A stretch of DNA of 64,000 nt from contig NZ_JAKVME010000001.1 of NCBI RefSeq assembly GCF_022483985.1, forward strand, positions 434,001 through 498,000. The letters are read 5' to 3'. The stretch comes from Acetobacter sp. (lineage in GTDB: Bacteria > Pseudomonadota > Alphaproteobacteria > Acetobacterales > Acetobacteraceae). Within the stretch, counting starts at the first letter, position 1. Each line of letters begins with the position of its first letter. The position numbers and the translations under genes are program-made. This document shows, piece after piece, positions 1-10,755 of the stretch. Under the pieces are notes generated by a model. It was not told where the DNA came from, made no database searches, and saw nothing but the letters and a program-made list of their open reading frames with translations.

Positions 1-318
1 CATGATCCAGTGAATCGCGTATCCGCCCGCGACAGTGCTGAACACCACCAGCCCGACGGCGAGCGACAGGATAATGGTCCGGAGTTCTCCGAACTCGCGC
101 ATGGGAATGCGGTAGGCGTCGATAAAGAGCAGCGGCGGCATCAGCAGGAGCAGGAACAGGTCCGATGAGAGCGGGACTGAGAAGCCGAGAAGACTGACCG
201 CGCTGCCTGCCGCGATATGCAGCAGGGGCAGGGGGATACGGACAGGGAGCAGGCGTCCTAACAGGCCGGACAGGGCGGTCATGACAAGCAAAGCGAGAAC
301 GGTAAGGGCAACTTGCAT
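1..318 (-). CDS. CPA1-family Na+/H+ antiporter, N-terminal part (cut by window edge)
   Basis: The reading frame starts at the ATG whose first base is 318 and runs off the left edge, giving 106 codons. A GGAAG ribosome-binding site sits about 6 bases upstream. The peptide is almost entirely hydrophobic: helix 1 at about residues 1-25, helix 2 at 32-48, helix 3 at 50-68, helix 4 at 80-100. The stretch LLLMPPLLFIDAYRIPM around residues 57-72 resembles the conserved segment of CPA1 cation:proton antiporters (NhaP/NhaK type), which exchange cytoplasmic Na+ or K+ for external protons. The catalytic Asp pair lies beyond the window, so the ion and activity cannot be judged. It is divergent from the dnaJ-side genes. 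Confidence 0.7.
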   Translation of the reverse strand, partial: MQVALTVLALLVMTALSGLLGRLLPVRIPLPLLHIAAGSAVSLLGFSVPLSSDLFLLLLMPPLLFIDAYRIPMREFGELRTIILSLAVGLVVFSTVAGGYAIHWIM

Positions 319-641
319 CGGAACTTCCGGCTGGAGGACGGGACAGCCTCTTTTCGGGAGATGATATTGCTGACGGAGGAAAGGGCGGCAAATGAAAAAA
401 CGGGTCAGAGATGAATGATGTGAAAGACTTGTTCCCATTCCCATTGACCGGACAGGTTTGCGTTCCCATTATTTTGTAAAAATGCGGTGCGGTTTGTCCG
501 GGCGTTGTCCATAGAGGAGGCGCGGCGGGGCCGCATCGTGAAAAAGATCCGTGCGGGCGCGTCACAGGGCGGCCCGGAACCGGGTCTGCAATGTTGCGGC
601 GCGGGTTGCGACCGTTCCGGATCAGGTGGAGCAGGACCATT
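319..641. other. Divergent intergenic region with promoter
   Basis: This 323-base spacer separates the antiporter from the small ORF upstream of dnaJ. I see no credible gene in it. It holds one good sigma-70-like promoter on the plus strand (444-472) and a 9-base direct repeat; the rest is GC-rich leader sequence. Confidence 0.5.
444..472 (+). promoter_or_regulatory. Sigma-70-like promoter for the small ORF-dnaJ pair
   Basis: The -35 hexamer TTGACC (444-449) and -10 hexamer CATTAT (467-472) are separated by exactly 17 bases. They match the consensus at 5 of 6 and 4 of 6 positions. The 9-mer GTTCCCATT occurs at 431-439, just upstream of the -35, and again at 462-470, overlapping the -10. That spacing is 31 bases, about three helical turns, and suggests operator half-sites for an unidentified regulator. 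Confidence 0.45.
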
Positions 642-802
642 ATGACTGAAGGGCCAGAGGCACGGTTTCTCAAACCACGCCTTAACGCGCTGGTAGCTGA
701 AGCCGTGAAGAATGGCTTTCCGGCCGACGTGACGGTCGCGGTTCTGATCAATCTGCTGGATACGGAGAGCTTTGCTGTGACCACGCCTGAAGGAGAAGAT
801 GA

Positions 803-806
<4 letters not shown>
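642..806 (+). CDS. Small conserved-type protein translationally coupled to dnaJ
   Basis: This encodes 54 aa starting MTEGPEARFLKPRLNALVAE. An upstream start at 591 is possible but adds an Arg-rich stretch that does not look like protein. The body is helical with a C-terminal acidic tail ending EGEDE. The stop codon overlaps the GTG start of the downstream DnaJ-class gene by four bases (GTGA, 803-806), so the two are probably translated together. I do not recognise the family. The context suggests a small partner or simply an operon neighbour of the co-chaperone; no function can be assigned. Confidence 0.55.
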
Positions 807-1741
<935 letters not shown>

Positions 1742-1763
1742 CACGCCCGATATCGGCTGGATG

Positions 1764-1799
1764 AAAACACCCCCTGTCCGTATGGCAGGGGGTGTTTTT
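1764..1799. terminator. Bidirectional intrinsic terminator
   Basis: A 13-base perfect stem pairs 1764-1776 with 1786-1798 around a 9-base loop. There are four As before the left arm and five Ts at the right end, so it can work for both the dnaJ-like gene and the convergent RcnB-like gene. Confidence 0.9.
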
Positions 1800-1809
1800 G
1801 CTTCAAAGG

Positions 1810-2244
1810 TCAGCGTGGTCCGCCCATTGCCATGCCGTTCACGACCACGGCGGAGATGATGCCGGTGGCGATGGCGGTCAGCAGGAACTGGTTGCCGGAC
1901 TGAATCCAGCGATAGCCGTAGGGAGGCGCATAAAGGCCGTTGTAGGACTGCCAGTTGTTGATCCACGGATCACCGCCCCAATAGCGTGCTCCGGGCCGCC
2001 AGTTGTTCATGGGTGGTGGTGGAGGTGCTCCACGACGACCATAGTTGCCGCCCCGGAAATCACGCGGTCCCGGACCACCGCGATCCGGTCCTCCACGTCC
2101 TGGGCCGCCATTGTCGCGCCCGCCTCCGCCCCGGTAATCTCCACCCGGACCCGAGTGGCCACCGGGCATGGGCTGGGCCATCGCGCAGACGGGCGCGACG
2201 CTCAGAACGGACGCCATGATGAATGCGATATGTTTTATCCGCAT
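1810..2244 (-). CDS. RcnB-like periplasmic protein with Gly/Arg/Pro-rich region
   Basis: The protein is 144 aa when started at the ATG beginning MRIKHIAFIMASVLSVAP, which gives a typical signal peptide with cleavage near AMA-QP (about residue 24). The mature part opens with a low-complexity Gly/Asp/Arg region (about 25-70) and ends with a segment reading APPYGYRWIQSGNQFLLTAI. That matches the RcnB family pattern: a Pro-Pro-Gly-Tyr-x-Trp motif, then a hydrophobic stretch, seen in small periplasmic nickel/cobalt homeostasis proteins. Metal binding is not shown by the sequence, since few Cys or His residues are present. A longer start at 2307 would bury the signal peptide and is less likely. Confidence 0.65.
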   Translation of the reverse strand: MRIKHIAFIMASVLSVAPVCAMAQPMPGGHSGPGGDYRGGGGRDNGGPGRGGPDRGGPGPRDFRGGNYGRRGAPPPPPMNNWRPGARYWGGDPWINNWQSYNGLYAPPYGYRWIQSGNQFLLTAIATGIISAVVVNGMAMGGPR

Positions 2245-2523
2245 AGGGAACTCACTTCCTGAGCTGTGTTGCAGGTCAATATGACATGAAAACGATGGCG
2301 CTAACATGGCGCTGATTCAAGACAAAGACCGGACAGCGGGGAGGCGTTTTCATTGAAAAGCTTATATGCGGCTGCCCAGATGTTTCTAAAAACGGGGAGA
2401 AACGGGCAGAGAGTCGAACGACACAGGGCTGCAAGGTAAGCCGTCAGATGACAGAGTGGTTCTATCATAAAGGACAACAGAGTTTTGCAGACTGTAACCC
2501 TGAGCCGGACGCACTCTGCGCCT

Positions 2524-3699
2524 TTACGCTTCTTCATCCCCCTCTTCGCCAAACCGGGAATTACGGTGAACCCACACGGACATGAGCAGTCCGAAACCAA
2601 GCATCACATTGATCAGGGCGGAGCCGCCGTAGGATACAAGAGGCAGAGGCACGCCGCCGACAGGAATCGCGCCCATCACCATCGAGAGGTTGACCAGACA
2701 ATACAGGAAGAAATTCACTGAGATGCCCAGAGCGAGCAGGCGTCCAAAACGGTTGCGGCTGCGGATGGCCATCACCATACCGCCGAGTATGAGCAGCAGC
2801 AGCAGGCCTATGACCAGTATTCCGCCTGCGTAGCCCCATTCTTCGGCGATGGTTGTGAAGATGAAGTCCGTCTGCTTTTCGGGAAGGAAATTCAGTTGTC
2901 CCTGTGTCCCGTGCAGATAGCCCTGTCCCCACATCCCGCCCGAGCCGAGTGCGATTTTCGACTGGATGATGTTGTAGCCGGCTCCGAGAGGATCGTTTTC
3001 CGGATGCAGGAAGGTGGTGATCCGCGCTCTCTGGTAATCATGCAGATGGGCATAGGCGATTTTCAGAAGAAAAGGCACAGGTAGCAAAAGCAGGACGATC
3101 TGCCATAAACGCATTCCGGCGGCGAAGAAGAGAGAGGCGCCGATGCCGCCGATGATGACGGCGGTGCCGAGATTGGGCTCCTTGAGAACCAGACCGACGG
3201 GAACCAGAACCATCAGCGCCGGAATGATCAGACGGAGCGGGTTGCCCATCTTGCTATAGGGAATCCGGGAAAACCATGTCGCCAACATCAGGACGAGCGC
3301 GACCTTGGCATATTCGGACGGCTGGACCTGTGTGCCGCCGATCATCACCCAGCGTTCCGCGCCTTTGCCGACATGCCCCATCTGGAGCACGATCACCAGC
3401 AGCGCCAGCGAGACGAGGTAGAGCGGCCACGCCAGCCGGACGAGGAATCTGGGTGGCAGCATGGCGACAGTCAGCGTCAGGACCAGCCCGAAACCGAAAC
3501 GCGCGGCCTGTGGTCCTGCGAAGGGGCGGGCGGAGCCGCCACCTGCGGAATAGAGCGCGATGTAGCCGATGCCCGCCAGCGTGCAGATGAGAAGGATGTA
3601 CAGCCAGCTTACCTGCCAGAGCTTGGACAGTGTGCGAAAATTCGGTTCGGCGCGTAACAGCCGCTTGCGAAAACGCCTCATCGGCATCCGTGAATCCAC
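2524..3699 (-). CDS. rodA: Rod-shape SEDS glycosyltransferase RodA
   Basis: This 391-aa polytopic membrane protein of the FtsW/RodA/SpoVE family polymerises lipid II into glycan strands for side-wall growth. The family signature near the C terminus is visible (GGVPLPLVSYGGSALINVMLG). About ten hydrophobic helices follow a basic cytoplasmic N terminus. The first codons offer several Met starts within eight residues. It lies 51 bases behind the mrdA stop, last in the mreB-mreC-mreD-mrdA-rodA order. The adjacent PBP2 is its obligate transpeptidase partner, which makes RodA rather than FtsW the confident choice. Confidence 0.95.
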   Translation of the reverse strand: MDSRMPMRRFRKRLLRAEPNFRTLSKLWQVSWLYILLICTLAGIGYIALYSAGGGSARPFAGPQAARFGFGLVLTLTVAMLPPRFLVRLAWPLYLVSLALLVIVLQMGHVGKGAERWVMIGGTQVQPSEYAKVALVLMLATWFSRIPYSKMGNPLRLIIPALMVLVPVGLVLKEPNLGTAVIIGGIGASLFFAAGMRLWQIVLLLLPVPFLLKIAYAHLHDYQRARITTFLHPENDPLGAGYNIIQSKIALGSGGMWGQGYLHGTQGQLNFLPEKQTDFIFTTIAEEWGYAGGILVIGLLLLLILGGMVMAIRSRNRFGRLLALGISVNFFLYCLVNLSMVMGAIPVGGVPLPLVSYGGSALINVMLGFGLLMSVWVHRNSRFGEEGDEEA

Positions 3700-3750
3700 G
3701 GTGATGCCCTCCTCGAAGTCAGATGGGGACCAGTTCAGGGACCGGGTGGA

Positions 3751-5667
3751 CTACTCGGCATCCGCCACTGTCTGGCCGGGTGCGCTCTTGTGGTTGACCG
3801 GGTCGCGCAACAGGGTGTCGGTCATGATGTCACGGGCCAGTGGAGCCGCCGCATCGGCGCCGGCGTTGCCATGTTCTATCACGACGGACACCGCATAGCG
3901 CGGAGAGTCATAGGGCGCAAAGCAGATGAACAGCGCATGCGGGCGGAATTCCCACGGGAGGGTGGCGGAATTGAAGTGGCCGCTCTCACGAAGGGCTCTG
4001 GAGACACGTCTCACCTGTGCCGAGCCGGTCTTGCCAGCCATCTCGACACCCGGAATGGCCAGACGCGCCTTGGGAGCGGTGCCGTGGCTCTCGTTCACAA
4101 CCGCAAACATGCCCTCCCGGACGGCTTGCAGGTAGCGTTCGTCCATCCCCAGTTCCGGCCAGTGCTGCGGATCGACCTCGGCGCCGATGTCGCCATTCAC
4201 GGCCCGGACAAGGTGCGGCTCGACCTTGCGGCCTGTGGCGATGCGGGATGTGTAGGTCGCCAGTTGCAGGGGCGTGACCTGCACGAATCCCTGACCGATG
4301 CCGCTGACGACCGTATCGCCGCCGTTCCAGTGATGATTGTGCTTGCGCCGCCATTCGGGTGTCGGGATGAGGCCCTGACGCTGGTGAGGCAGTTCGATGC
4401 CCAGCTCGGTGCCAAGGCCCAGCTCACGGGCTGAGGCCGCCAGCTTGTCCATGCCGACTTTCATGGCGACTTCGTAGAAATAGACGTCGCATGAATATTT
4501 CAGGGCAAGATGTAGATCGACGGAGCCATGGCCGTGCTTTGCCCAGCAATGGAAGCGGGCGCCGCCCAGATCGAAATGGCCGGGACAGAAGAACCTGTCG
4601 GAAGGCGTGATGACGCCAGCATTCAGGGCCGCCATCGCAACCGCGGGCTTGAAGGTGGAGCCGGGTGGATAGACGCCGGAGACGGTCTTGTCGATCAGGG
4701 GCGTGCGCTGGTCATTGGTCCATTCAATCCATTGGGCGCGGCTGACGCCGCTGTCGAACAGGGACGGATCGAAGGACGGCGTGCTGCACATGGCCAGCAC
4801 TTCCCCATTGCGGCAGTCCATGACCACGGAAGAGGCGGCGAGGTCGCCGATCCGGTTCTGGATGGTCTGCTGCAACCCGACATCCAGCGTCAGCGCCAGT
4901 TCATCGCCCGGAGTGCCGTCCTGTCTTTCGAGTTCCTTCATGATACGGCCGACCGAGTTGACCTCCATCTCCACGGAACCGGCCTGTCCGCGCAGCATGG
5001 CGTCCTGACTCTGTTCGACACCGGCGCGCCCGACCCTCATGCCGGGCAGCGCGAGCAGCGCGGATTTGGCGACATCCTGCTCGTTGGGTGGGGCCACGTA
5101 GCCGATCGTGTGCGCCAGAAGCTCTCCGAAGGGGTAGGAGCGCGTGGTGCCGACATCGATCAGCACGCCGGGAAGCGAGGGAGAATTGAGTTCTATGCGG
5201 GCCATATCGTCCCAGGAGAGAAACTCCCTGAGCACGACGGGAATGAATTTGCGTTTGTGCCGAACCTCACGGGCGATGCGGGAACGGTCATGTTCGTCGA
5301 GCGGCACGAGTTGGGAGAACCGTTCGACGCTGCCATCGACATCGGTTGTCTCTTCAGAAAGAAGTAGCGCCCGCCAGTTGGTTTTGTTGGCGGCGAGGAT
5401 GGTGCCGAAACGGTCGGAGATCAGGCCGCGCGGCGGGGCGAGCAGGCGTTTGCTGGTCCGGTTCTTGTCGGCCAGTCTGGCAAAATGGTCGCCGCTATTG
5501 ACCTGAAGGTCGTACAGACGACGGCCCAGTTCTCCAAGCGCCGCCGTCTGAGCCGCCATGAGCAGAAGGGCGCGACGGGTGAAGACGCCCTTGCCGGGGT
5601 CTTTCTGGTCACGGACAGGCAGAAGCCTGTTCAGCTTTTCCCTTTTTTTCCGCCCGCGGAATTTCAT
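3751..5667 (-). CDS. mrdA: Penicillin-binding protein 2 (peptidoglycan D,D-transpeptidase)
   Basis: This 638-aa protein crosslinks peptidoglycan during elongation. It has a basic cytoplasmic N terminus, one membrane segment (about residues 31-46), a dimerisation/pedestal region (about 60-250) and the transpeptidase domain. The catalytic motifs are all present: SxxK as GSTFK (S337, K340), SxD as SCD (392-394) and KTG (546-548). SxD in place of SxN is normal for PBP2. The start gives a Lys/Arg-rich MKFRGRKKRE. It sits between mreD and rodA, all on the minus strand, so it forms part of the elongasome operon. Confidence 0.95.
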   Translation of the reverse strand: MKFRGRKKREKLNRLLPVRDQKDPGKGVFTRRALLLMAAQTAALGELGRRLYDLQVNSGDHFARLADKNRTSKRLLAPPRGLISDRFGTILAANKTNWRALLLSEETTDVDGSVERFSQLVPLDEHDRSRIAREVRHKRKFIPVVLREFLSWDDMARIELNSPSLPGVLIDVGTTRSYPFGELLAHTIGYVAPPNEQDVAKSALLALPGMRVGRAGVEQSQDAMLRGQAGSVEMEVNSVGRIMKELERQDGTPGDELALTLDVGLQQTIQNRIGDLAASSVVMDCRNGEVLAMCSTPSFDPSLFDSGVSRAQWIEWTNDQRTPLIDKTVSGVYPPGSTFKPAVAMAALNAGVITPSDRFFCPGHFDLGGARFHCWAKHGHGSVDLHLALKYSCDVYFYEVAMKVGMDKLAASARELGLGTELGIELPHQRQGLIPTPEWRRKHNHHWNGGDTVVSGIGQGFVQVTPLQLATYTSRIATGRKVEPHLVRAVNGDIGAEVDPQHWPELGMDERYLQAVREGMFAVVNESHGTAPKARLAIPGVEMAGKTGSAQVRRVSRALRESGHFNSATLPWEFRPHALFICFAPYDSPRYAVSVVIEHGNAGADAAAPLARDIMTDTLLRDPVNHKSAPGQTVADAE

Positions 5668-5716
5668 CCGACGGATGCTCCGGCGACGGATGGTCCGGTT
5701 ATGAGGTCAGACGTCA

Positions 5717-6304
5717 TCAAAGCTGGGGTTCCGGATTGGAAAATCTTCGATGCGCCCAGTTTCCCAGTGCGGCGAAGGGAGGATAGATGCCTGCGGTGAG
5801 CATACATTCGAAGATGACCGGAGCTGTCGGCATGATCTTGAAGGATAGCGAAGAAACCATAAACCACAACAGCCAGCATATGCCGCTTTCCAGCAGTGTG
5901 AAAGCCAGCCACAGCGTGACGAAATTCAGGCGCATGAGTCCGAAACGCATATGAACCGCTACGCCGTGCAGCAGCAGGAAGGCAAAAGCGGAGACGCCCA
6001 GAGGCGCAAAGCCGATCAGGTCGAGCAGAAGACCCAGAAAAAATACGACAGGCACGGACATCGAGGCCGGACGCCACACGGACCAGAAAAACACCGAGGC
6101 CATGACAAGTCCCGGAATCAGCGCGATGGCGCCGGGAATGCCGGTGGGCGCGGCAAGCAGGGCGGCCACAAGGGCTGTGAGACCGCCCGGCAGCAGACGC
6201 ATGGCCAGCCGGTCGAGACGCTGTGCGAGAGCGGGCGCGGAACGGACATCGGGATGCCAGTGAGACTGCGGATGATGATCGGAAGACATGCCGGTCTCTC
6301 TCAC
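5717..6304 (-). CDS. mreD: Rod shape-determining protein MreD
   Basis: This protein of 195 aa, or 190 from the internal ATG at 6289, has five or so hydrophobic helices after a His/Asp-rich cytoplasmic N terminus. The GTG start overlaps the mreC stop by four bases (GTGA), which implies translational coupling. MreD is a poorly conserved integral membrane scaffold linking MreB/MreC to RodA/PBP2. The identification rests mainly on size, hydrophobicity and its strict position between mreC and mrdA. Confidence 0.85.
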   Translation of the reverse strand: MRETGMSSDHHPQSHWHPDVRSAPALAQRLDRLAMRLLPGGLTALVAALLAAPTGIPGAIALIPGLVMASVFFWSVWRPASMSVPVVFFLGLLLDLIGFAPLGVSAFAFLLLHGVAVHMRFGLMRLNFVTLWLAFTLLESGICWLLWFMVSSLSFKIMPTAPVIFECMLTAGIYPPFAALGNWAHRRFSNPEPQL

Positions 6305-7476
6305 CCGTGTTCCGCCGGAGGGATGCCGAAAGAGGAATGAGGGTTGAGGGAACCTGATTTCTGTAATGGCTCATGGTCGCCCTGCGGACTCTCATCCTCG
6401 TTTCGGTTCTGCGGATGGTCATCATCAGGATGGACAGGGTCCGGCTTTCCGCTTTCCTGATTGTCCTGACGTTGCGGCTGGTAGCCTGCCGGCGGGCGAC
6501 CGGTCGCGCTTTCGACCACGCCGCCAAGGGTCATGCCATCGAGCGGATTGTCTTTCTTGCCGTCGCTGCGGACGCTGCGACTGGCTGTGACAGGCACACG
6601 ACCAGGCGCATCAGGCGATTCGATCGTCCCGGTTTCAAAGTTGAAGACCCGCAGGATGCTCAGATGATTAAGGCGGGCGTAGGGGACCACAACCGGCGTT
6701 CCGGCACGGACATAATGCACGGCGCCGACCGGAATTCCTGTCGGCAGGAGGTCGGCCTGCCCGGATGTGACGACACGCTCTCCTTCTACCGGATGATTGT
6801 CCTGAGCATAGAAAATCAGTCTTGGGGTCAGCGAACTGTCGCCCGCCATGATGGCTGTGCCGTGACTGGATTCCAGCAGGACGGGAATACGGCTGGCGAC
6901 GTCGTTGATCAGCAGGATACGGGCCGAATGTTCGCCGGTTTCCGTCACACGCCCGGCAAATCCGTCAGCGGCCAGCGCCACATCGCCGACCCGGACACCG
7001 TTGGCGGGCCCGGCGTTGATGAGAACGGCATGGGAATAAAGACCGCCGACATCGCCGATAACGCGCCCTGTCACGAATGATGGCAGCGGGTCGGGCATCC
7101 AGTGAAGATTTTCTTTCAGGGTGGCATTTTCCTGCGTCAGCGAGACGGCCACGTCATACCATCCGCGCAGGGTTTCATTCTCGGAGCGAAGCTGTGCATT
7201 TTCGTGCGCGAGATGTCCGATGCTGTGCAACTCGGAGACTGCCTCGGAAATTTCATGACCGGGCAGGGCCACGAGAGACCAGAGGGGGGACAGGACATCA
7301 GCAGTCGCCATGCGCGCCGCGACCGTGACGCGCTGATTGGCCCAGCCCAGCAGCATGATCGCGATGGACAGCAGGAGCATGGCGGGCAGCCAGAGCCGGT
7401 CCAGAGCCTGACGAATCTGGATCGAGACAGGAATCATGCTGTCGATCTTTCCGACAGCTTTGACCGGCGCGGACAC
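6301..7476 (-). CDS. mreC: Rod shape-determining protein MreC
   Basis: This 391-aa protein has a GTG start; an ATG 13 codons in (7437) is an equally possible start. It has one N-terminal membrane helix (about residues 29-45), a periplasmic coiled coil (about 75-120, with HENAQLRSENETLRG) and the MreC beta-barrel core (about 120-275). A Pro/Asp/Gly-rich disordered tail of roughly 100 residues is longer than in many homologues. MreC is a periplasmic regulator that activates the PBP2-RodA pair. It follows mreB by 192 bases and is coupled to mreD. Confidence 0.93.
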   Translation of the reverse strand: MSAPVKAVGKIDSMIPVSIQIRQALDRLWLPAMLLLSIAIMLLGWANQRVTVAARMATADVLSPLWSLVALPGHEISEAVSELHSIGHLAHENAQLRSENETLRGWYDVAVSLTQENATLKENLHWMPDPLPSFVTGRVIGDVGGLYSHAVLINAGPANGVRVGDVALAADGFAGRVTETGEHSARILLINDVASRIPVLLESSHGTAIMAGDSSLTPRLIFYAQDNHPVEGERVVTSGQADLLPTGIPVGAVHYVRAGTPVVVPYARLNHLSILRVFNFETGTIESPDAPGRVPVTASRSVRSDGKKDNPLDGMTLGGVVESATGRPPAGYQPQRQDNQESGKPDPVHPDDDHPQNRNEDESPQGDHEPLQKSGSLNPHSSFGIPPAEHG

Positions 7477-7615
7477 GAAATCGGCCCTGTCGTCATGTCA
7501 GACAGCGCCCTGCCGGATTTCCGTCCTGATTTTTCCTCGCAGCCGCTTGACAAGGAACCCCCATATTTTGGGGGCTGTATCCCCAATCTACGCTCTTCGA
7601 GCCATAATCCTTCAG

Positions 7616-7651
7616 CTCTCTGCTGGTATAATGGCAAAAAGCCGCAGAGAG
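7616..7651 (-). terminator. Hairpin in the mreB-mreC spacer
   Basis: A perfect 8-base stem (7616-7623 with 7644-7651) encloses a 20-base loop that contains a second small hairpin, GGC-AAAAA-GCC. It lies about 20 bases downstream of the mreB stop on the transcribed minus strand. No clear U-run follows, so it may be a processing or partial-attenuation structure that lowers mreC expression relative to mreB. Confidence 0.35.
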
Positions 7652-7668
7652 TGCATGGTTATTTTTCG

Positions 7669-9118
<1,450 letters not shown>

Positions 9119-9412
9119 ATGAGAGAAAATATAATTAAAAAACCGAAATCCGGTCGATGGGGCGTGCGTCTGCTGGCTATGGCCGGGCTGATGTCCATGT
9201 CTGTACTGACCGGATGCGGCAATCCTTATGATTCCGGAGCGCGTGCGGGGAGTGGCGCCCTGATTGGCGCGGGTGGCGGTGCGGCGATCGGCGCTCTTGC
9301 CGGAGGTGGTCAGGGTGCGCTCATTGGCGCGCTGGCCGGTGGAGGAACGGGAGCGGCGGTGGGGGCCGCGACAACGCCCAATCCGCCGAAGGCTGGTAAT
9401 CGCAGACGTTGA
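9119..9412 (+). CDS. Glycine-zipper outer-membrane-type lipoprotein (paralogue 1)
   Basis: This protein of 97 aa has a basic N terminus, a hydrophobic segment and a lipobox LTGC with the lipidated Cys at about residue 33, so it is a predicted lipoprotein. The mature part is dominated by alternating Gly/Ala: two or three copies of a GALIGAxxGGxxGAAIGA-like unit, the glycine-zipper pattern that packs helices in or on membranes. It ends in a short basic tail. The neighbour at 9509 is a clear paralogue sharing the CG(N/D)PY(D/S) motif after the Cys. The function is unknown. Confidence 0.75.
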   Translation: MRENIIKKPKSGRWGVRLLAMAGLMSMSVLTGCGNPYDSGARAGSGALIGAGGGAAIGALAGGGQGALIGALAGGGTGAAVGAATTPNPPKAGNRRR

Positions 9413-9508
9413 TACCTGCCGCTTTTCAGGGCAGGGAGACGTCTGAGAGAAAGGGGCAAGCTGCGGCGGACCAATAGTCCACAGCTTGCTGCCGGACATA
9501 ACGAATGG

Positions 9509-9946
9509 ATGGCAAAGACAGTGAACAGACAGAAGGCTTGCGGCATTGCGATTCTGGCTCTGCCGCTTTTCCTCTCCTCTTGCGGCGATCCGTACAGCCC
9601 GGGGCAGAGAGCTGGTAACGGTGCGCTGATAGGTGGAGGCACCGGGGCTGCTATCGGCGCGTTGGCCGGAGGCGGTCGTGGCGCGGCCATTGGCGCCCTC
9701 GCGGGTGGTCTGCTCGGGGCAGGGACCGGAGCGCTGACCACGCCCAACCGTCCCGGTGGTGGTTACACGCAGGGTTATCAGCAGCCTCAGGCCGTCTCCC
9801 CCCAGCAGCAGTATCAGACCCAGCAGCGCTACCAGCAGAGTGGCTATCAGGGCGGGTATAATGGTGTCTCGCAGCAGGGCACTACGAATTATCCCCGTAC
9901 CTATGGTGGTTATCCTGCTGGTTATGCCCCTCAGCAGGGTTATTGA
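9509..9946 (+). CDS. Glycine-zipper lipoprotein with Gln/Tyr-rich tail (paralogue 2)
   Basis: This protein of 145 aa has a hydrophobic signal, lipobox LSSC with Cys at about residue 26, then the same glycine-zipper block as the upstream gene. It differs by a C-terminal extension of about 65 residues rich in Gln, Tyr and Gly (QQQYQTQQRYQQSGYQGGY), a low-complexity tail probably exposed in the periplasm. An alternative ATG lies 4 bases upstream but out of frame. The pair looks like a tandem duplication. Nothing in the sequence gives a specific role beyond a membrane-associated structural lipoprotein. Confidence 0.75.
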   Translation: MAKTVNRQKACGIAILALPLFLSSCGDPYSPGQRAGNGALIGGGTGAAIGALAGGGRGAAIGALAGGLLGAGTGALTTPNRPGGGYTQGYQQPQAVSPQQQYQTQQRYQQSGYQGGYNGVSQQGTTNYPRTYGGYPAGYAPQQGY

Positions 9947-10036
9947 CAGCCAGAGAGGCTGAAAGGAACGGGACGCAGTGTCGTTCCGGCATTTCTGTTG
10001 CGTCGTTACCGCTTTTCCGCTAAAGAGCGCGCCTCG

Positions 10037-10060
10037 CGTCGGCACCCCTGGAGGCCGACG
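10037..10060 (+). promoter_or_regulatory. Hairpin in the rplY leader
   Basis: A perfect 7-base stem (CGTCGGC with GCCGACG) encloses a 10-base loop about 30 bases upstream of the rplY start. It may be a leader structure for ribosomal protein autoregulation, but no known motif is recognised. Confidence 0.3.
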
Positions 10061-10088
10061 TCCGTTCGCATACTTAGGAGTTGATACA

Positions 10089-10697
10089 GTGGCGACGAAA
10101 CTGATTTCCATCGAAGCATCCAAGCGCGCGAACGCAGGTAAGGGGGCAGCGCGCGCAACCCGACGTGCGGGCCTTGTTCCGGCTGTCGTGTATGGTGCAA
10201 AGGCTGAAGCTTCCCTTATCGCGCTCGATCCGCGCGTCATCATGCGCGAGCTGCACAAGCCGGGCTGGCGTTCGCATGTCTACGAAATCAAGGCTGGCGA
10301 TCTCAGCGAGCGCGCCCTGATGCGTGACATCCAGTTCCATCCGGTGTCCGATGCGCCGATCCATGTTGACTTCCAGCGCCTTGCGCCGGGACAGAAGGTC
10401 CATGTCGAGATCGCCGTGCATGTCGATGGTGAAGACAGCTCCCCCGGCATCAAGCGCGGTGGCGTGCTCAATATCGTTCTTCACACGATCGAAGTGACGG
10501 CTGACCCGACCAACATCCCTGAAGTCTTTACGGTTGACGTGTCGGCTCTGGATATCAACGACAACGTGCGTTGGGACGATCTGAAGGGCACCGAGGGTGT
10601 GACCCCGGTTCTGCAGACCCCGAACTTCGTCGTTGCAACGATCGCGGCTCCGACCGTGGACGTTGAGGAAGGCGCTGCGGCTTCGGCTGCTGTATAA
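10089..10697 (+). CDS. rplY: 50S ribosomal protein L25 (long, Ctc/TL5 form)
   Basis: This protein of 202 aa starts at GTG giving [13 protein letters not shown], with an AGGAG site about 10 bases upstream. The frame extends upstream to 9978, but that part is non-protein-like. The N-terminal 5S-rRNA-binding L25 domain (about 1-95) is followed by the TL5/Ctc C-terminal beta domain (about 100-185) and an acidic-Ala tail. The two-domain form is usual in alphaproteobacteria. It is followed 58 bases later by pth, a common rplY-pth-ychF order for translation genes. Confidence 0.95.
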   Translation: MATKLISIEASKRANAGKGAARATRRAGLVPAVVYGAKAEASLIALDPRVIMRELHKPGWRSHVYEIKAGDLSERALMRDIQFHPVSDAPIHVDFQRLAPGQKVHVEIAVHVDGEDSSPGIKRGGVLNIVLHTIEVTADPTNIPEVFTVDVSALDINDNVRWDDLKGTEGVTPVLQTPNFVVATIAAPTVDVEEGAAASAAV

Positions 10698-10755
10698 AAA
10701 CAGAAGGAGGCCCGTCGGGTCGGGAGCATAGCTTCCGGCCTCGGGACAGACCGCC

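Noticed and set aside
7547..7632. TTGACA and TATAAT strings on the plus strand in the mreB-mreC spacer
   Set aside because: They are too far apart to form one promoter and no plus-strand gene follows.
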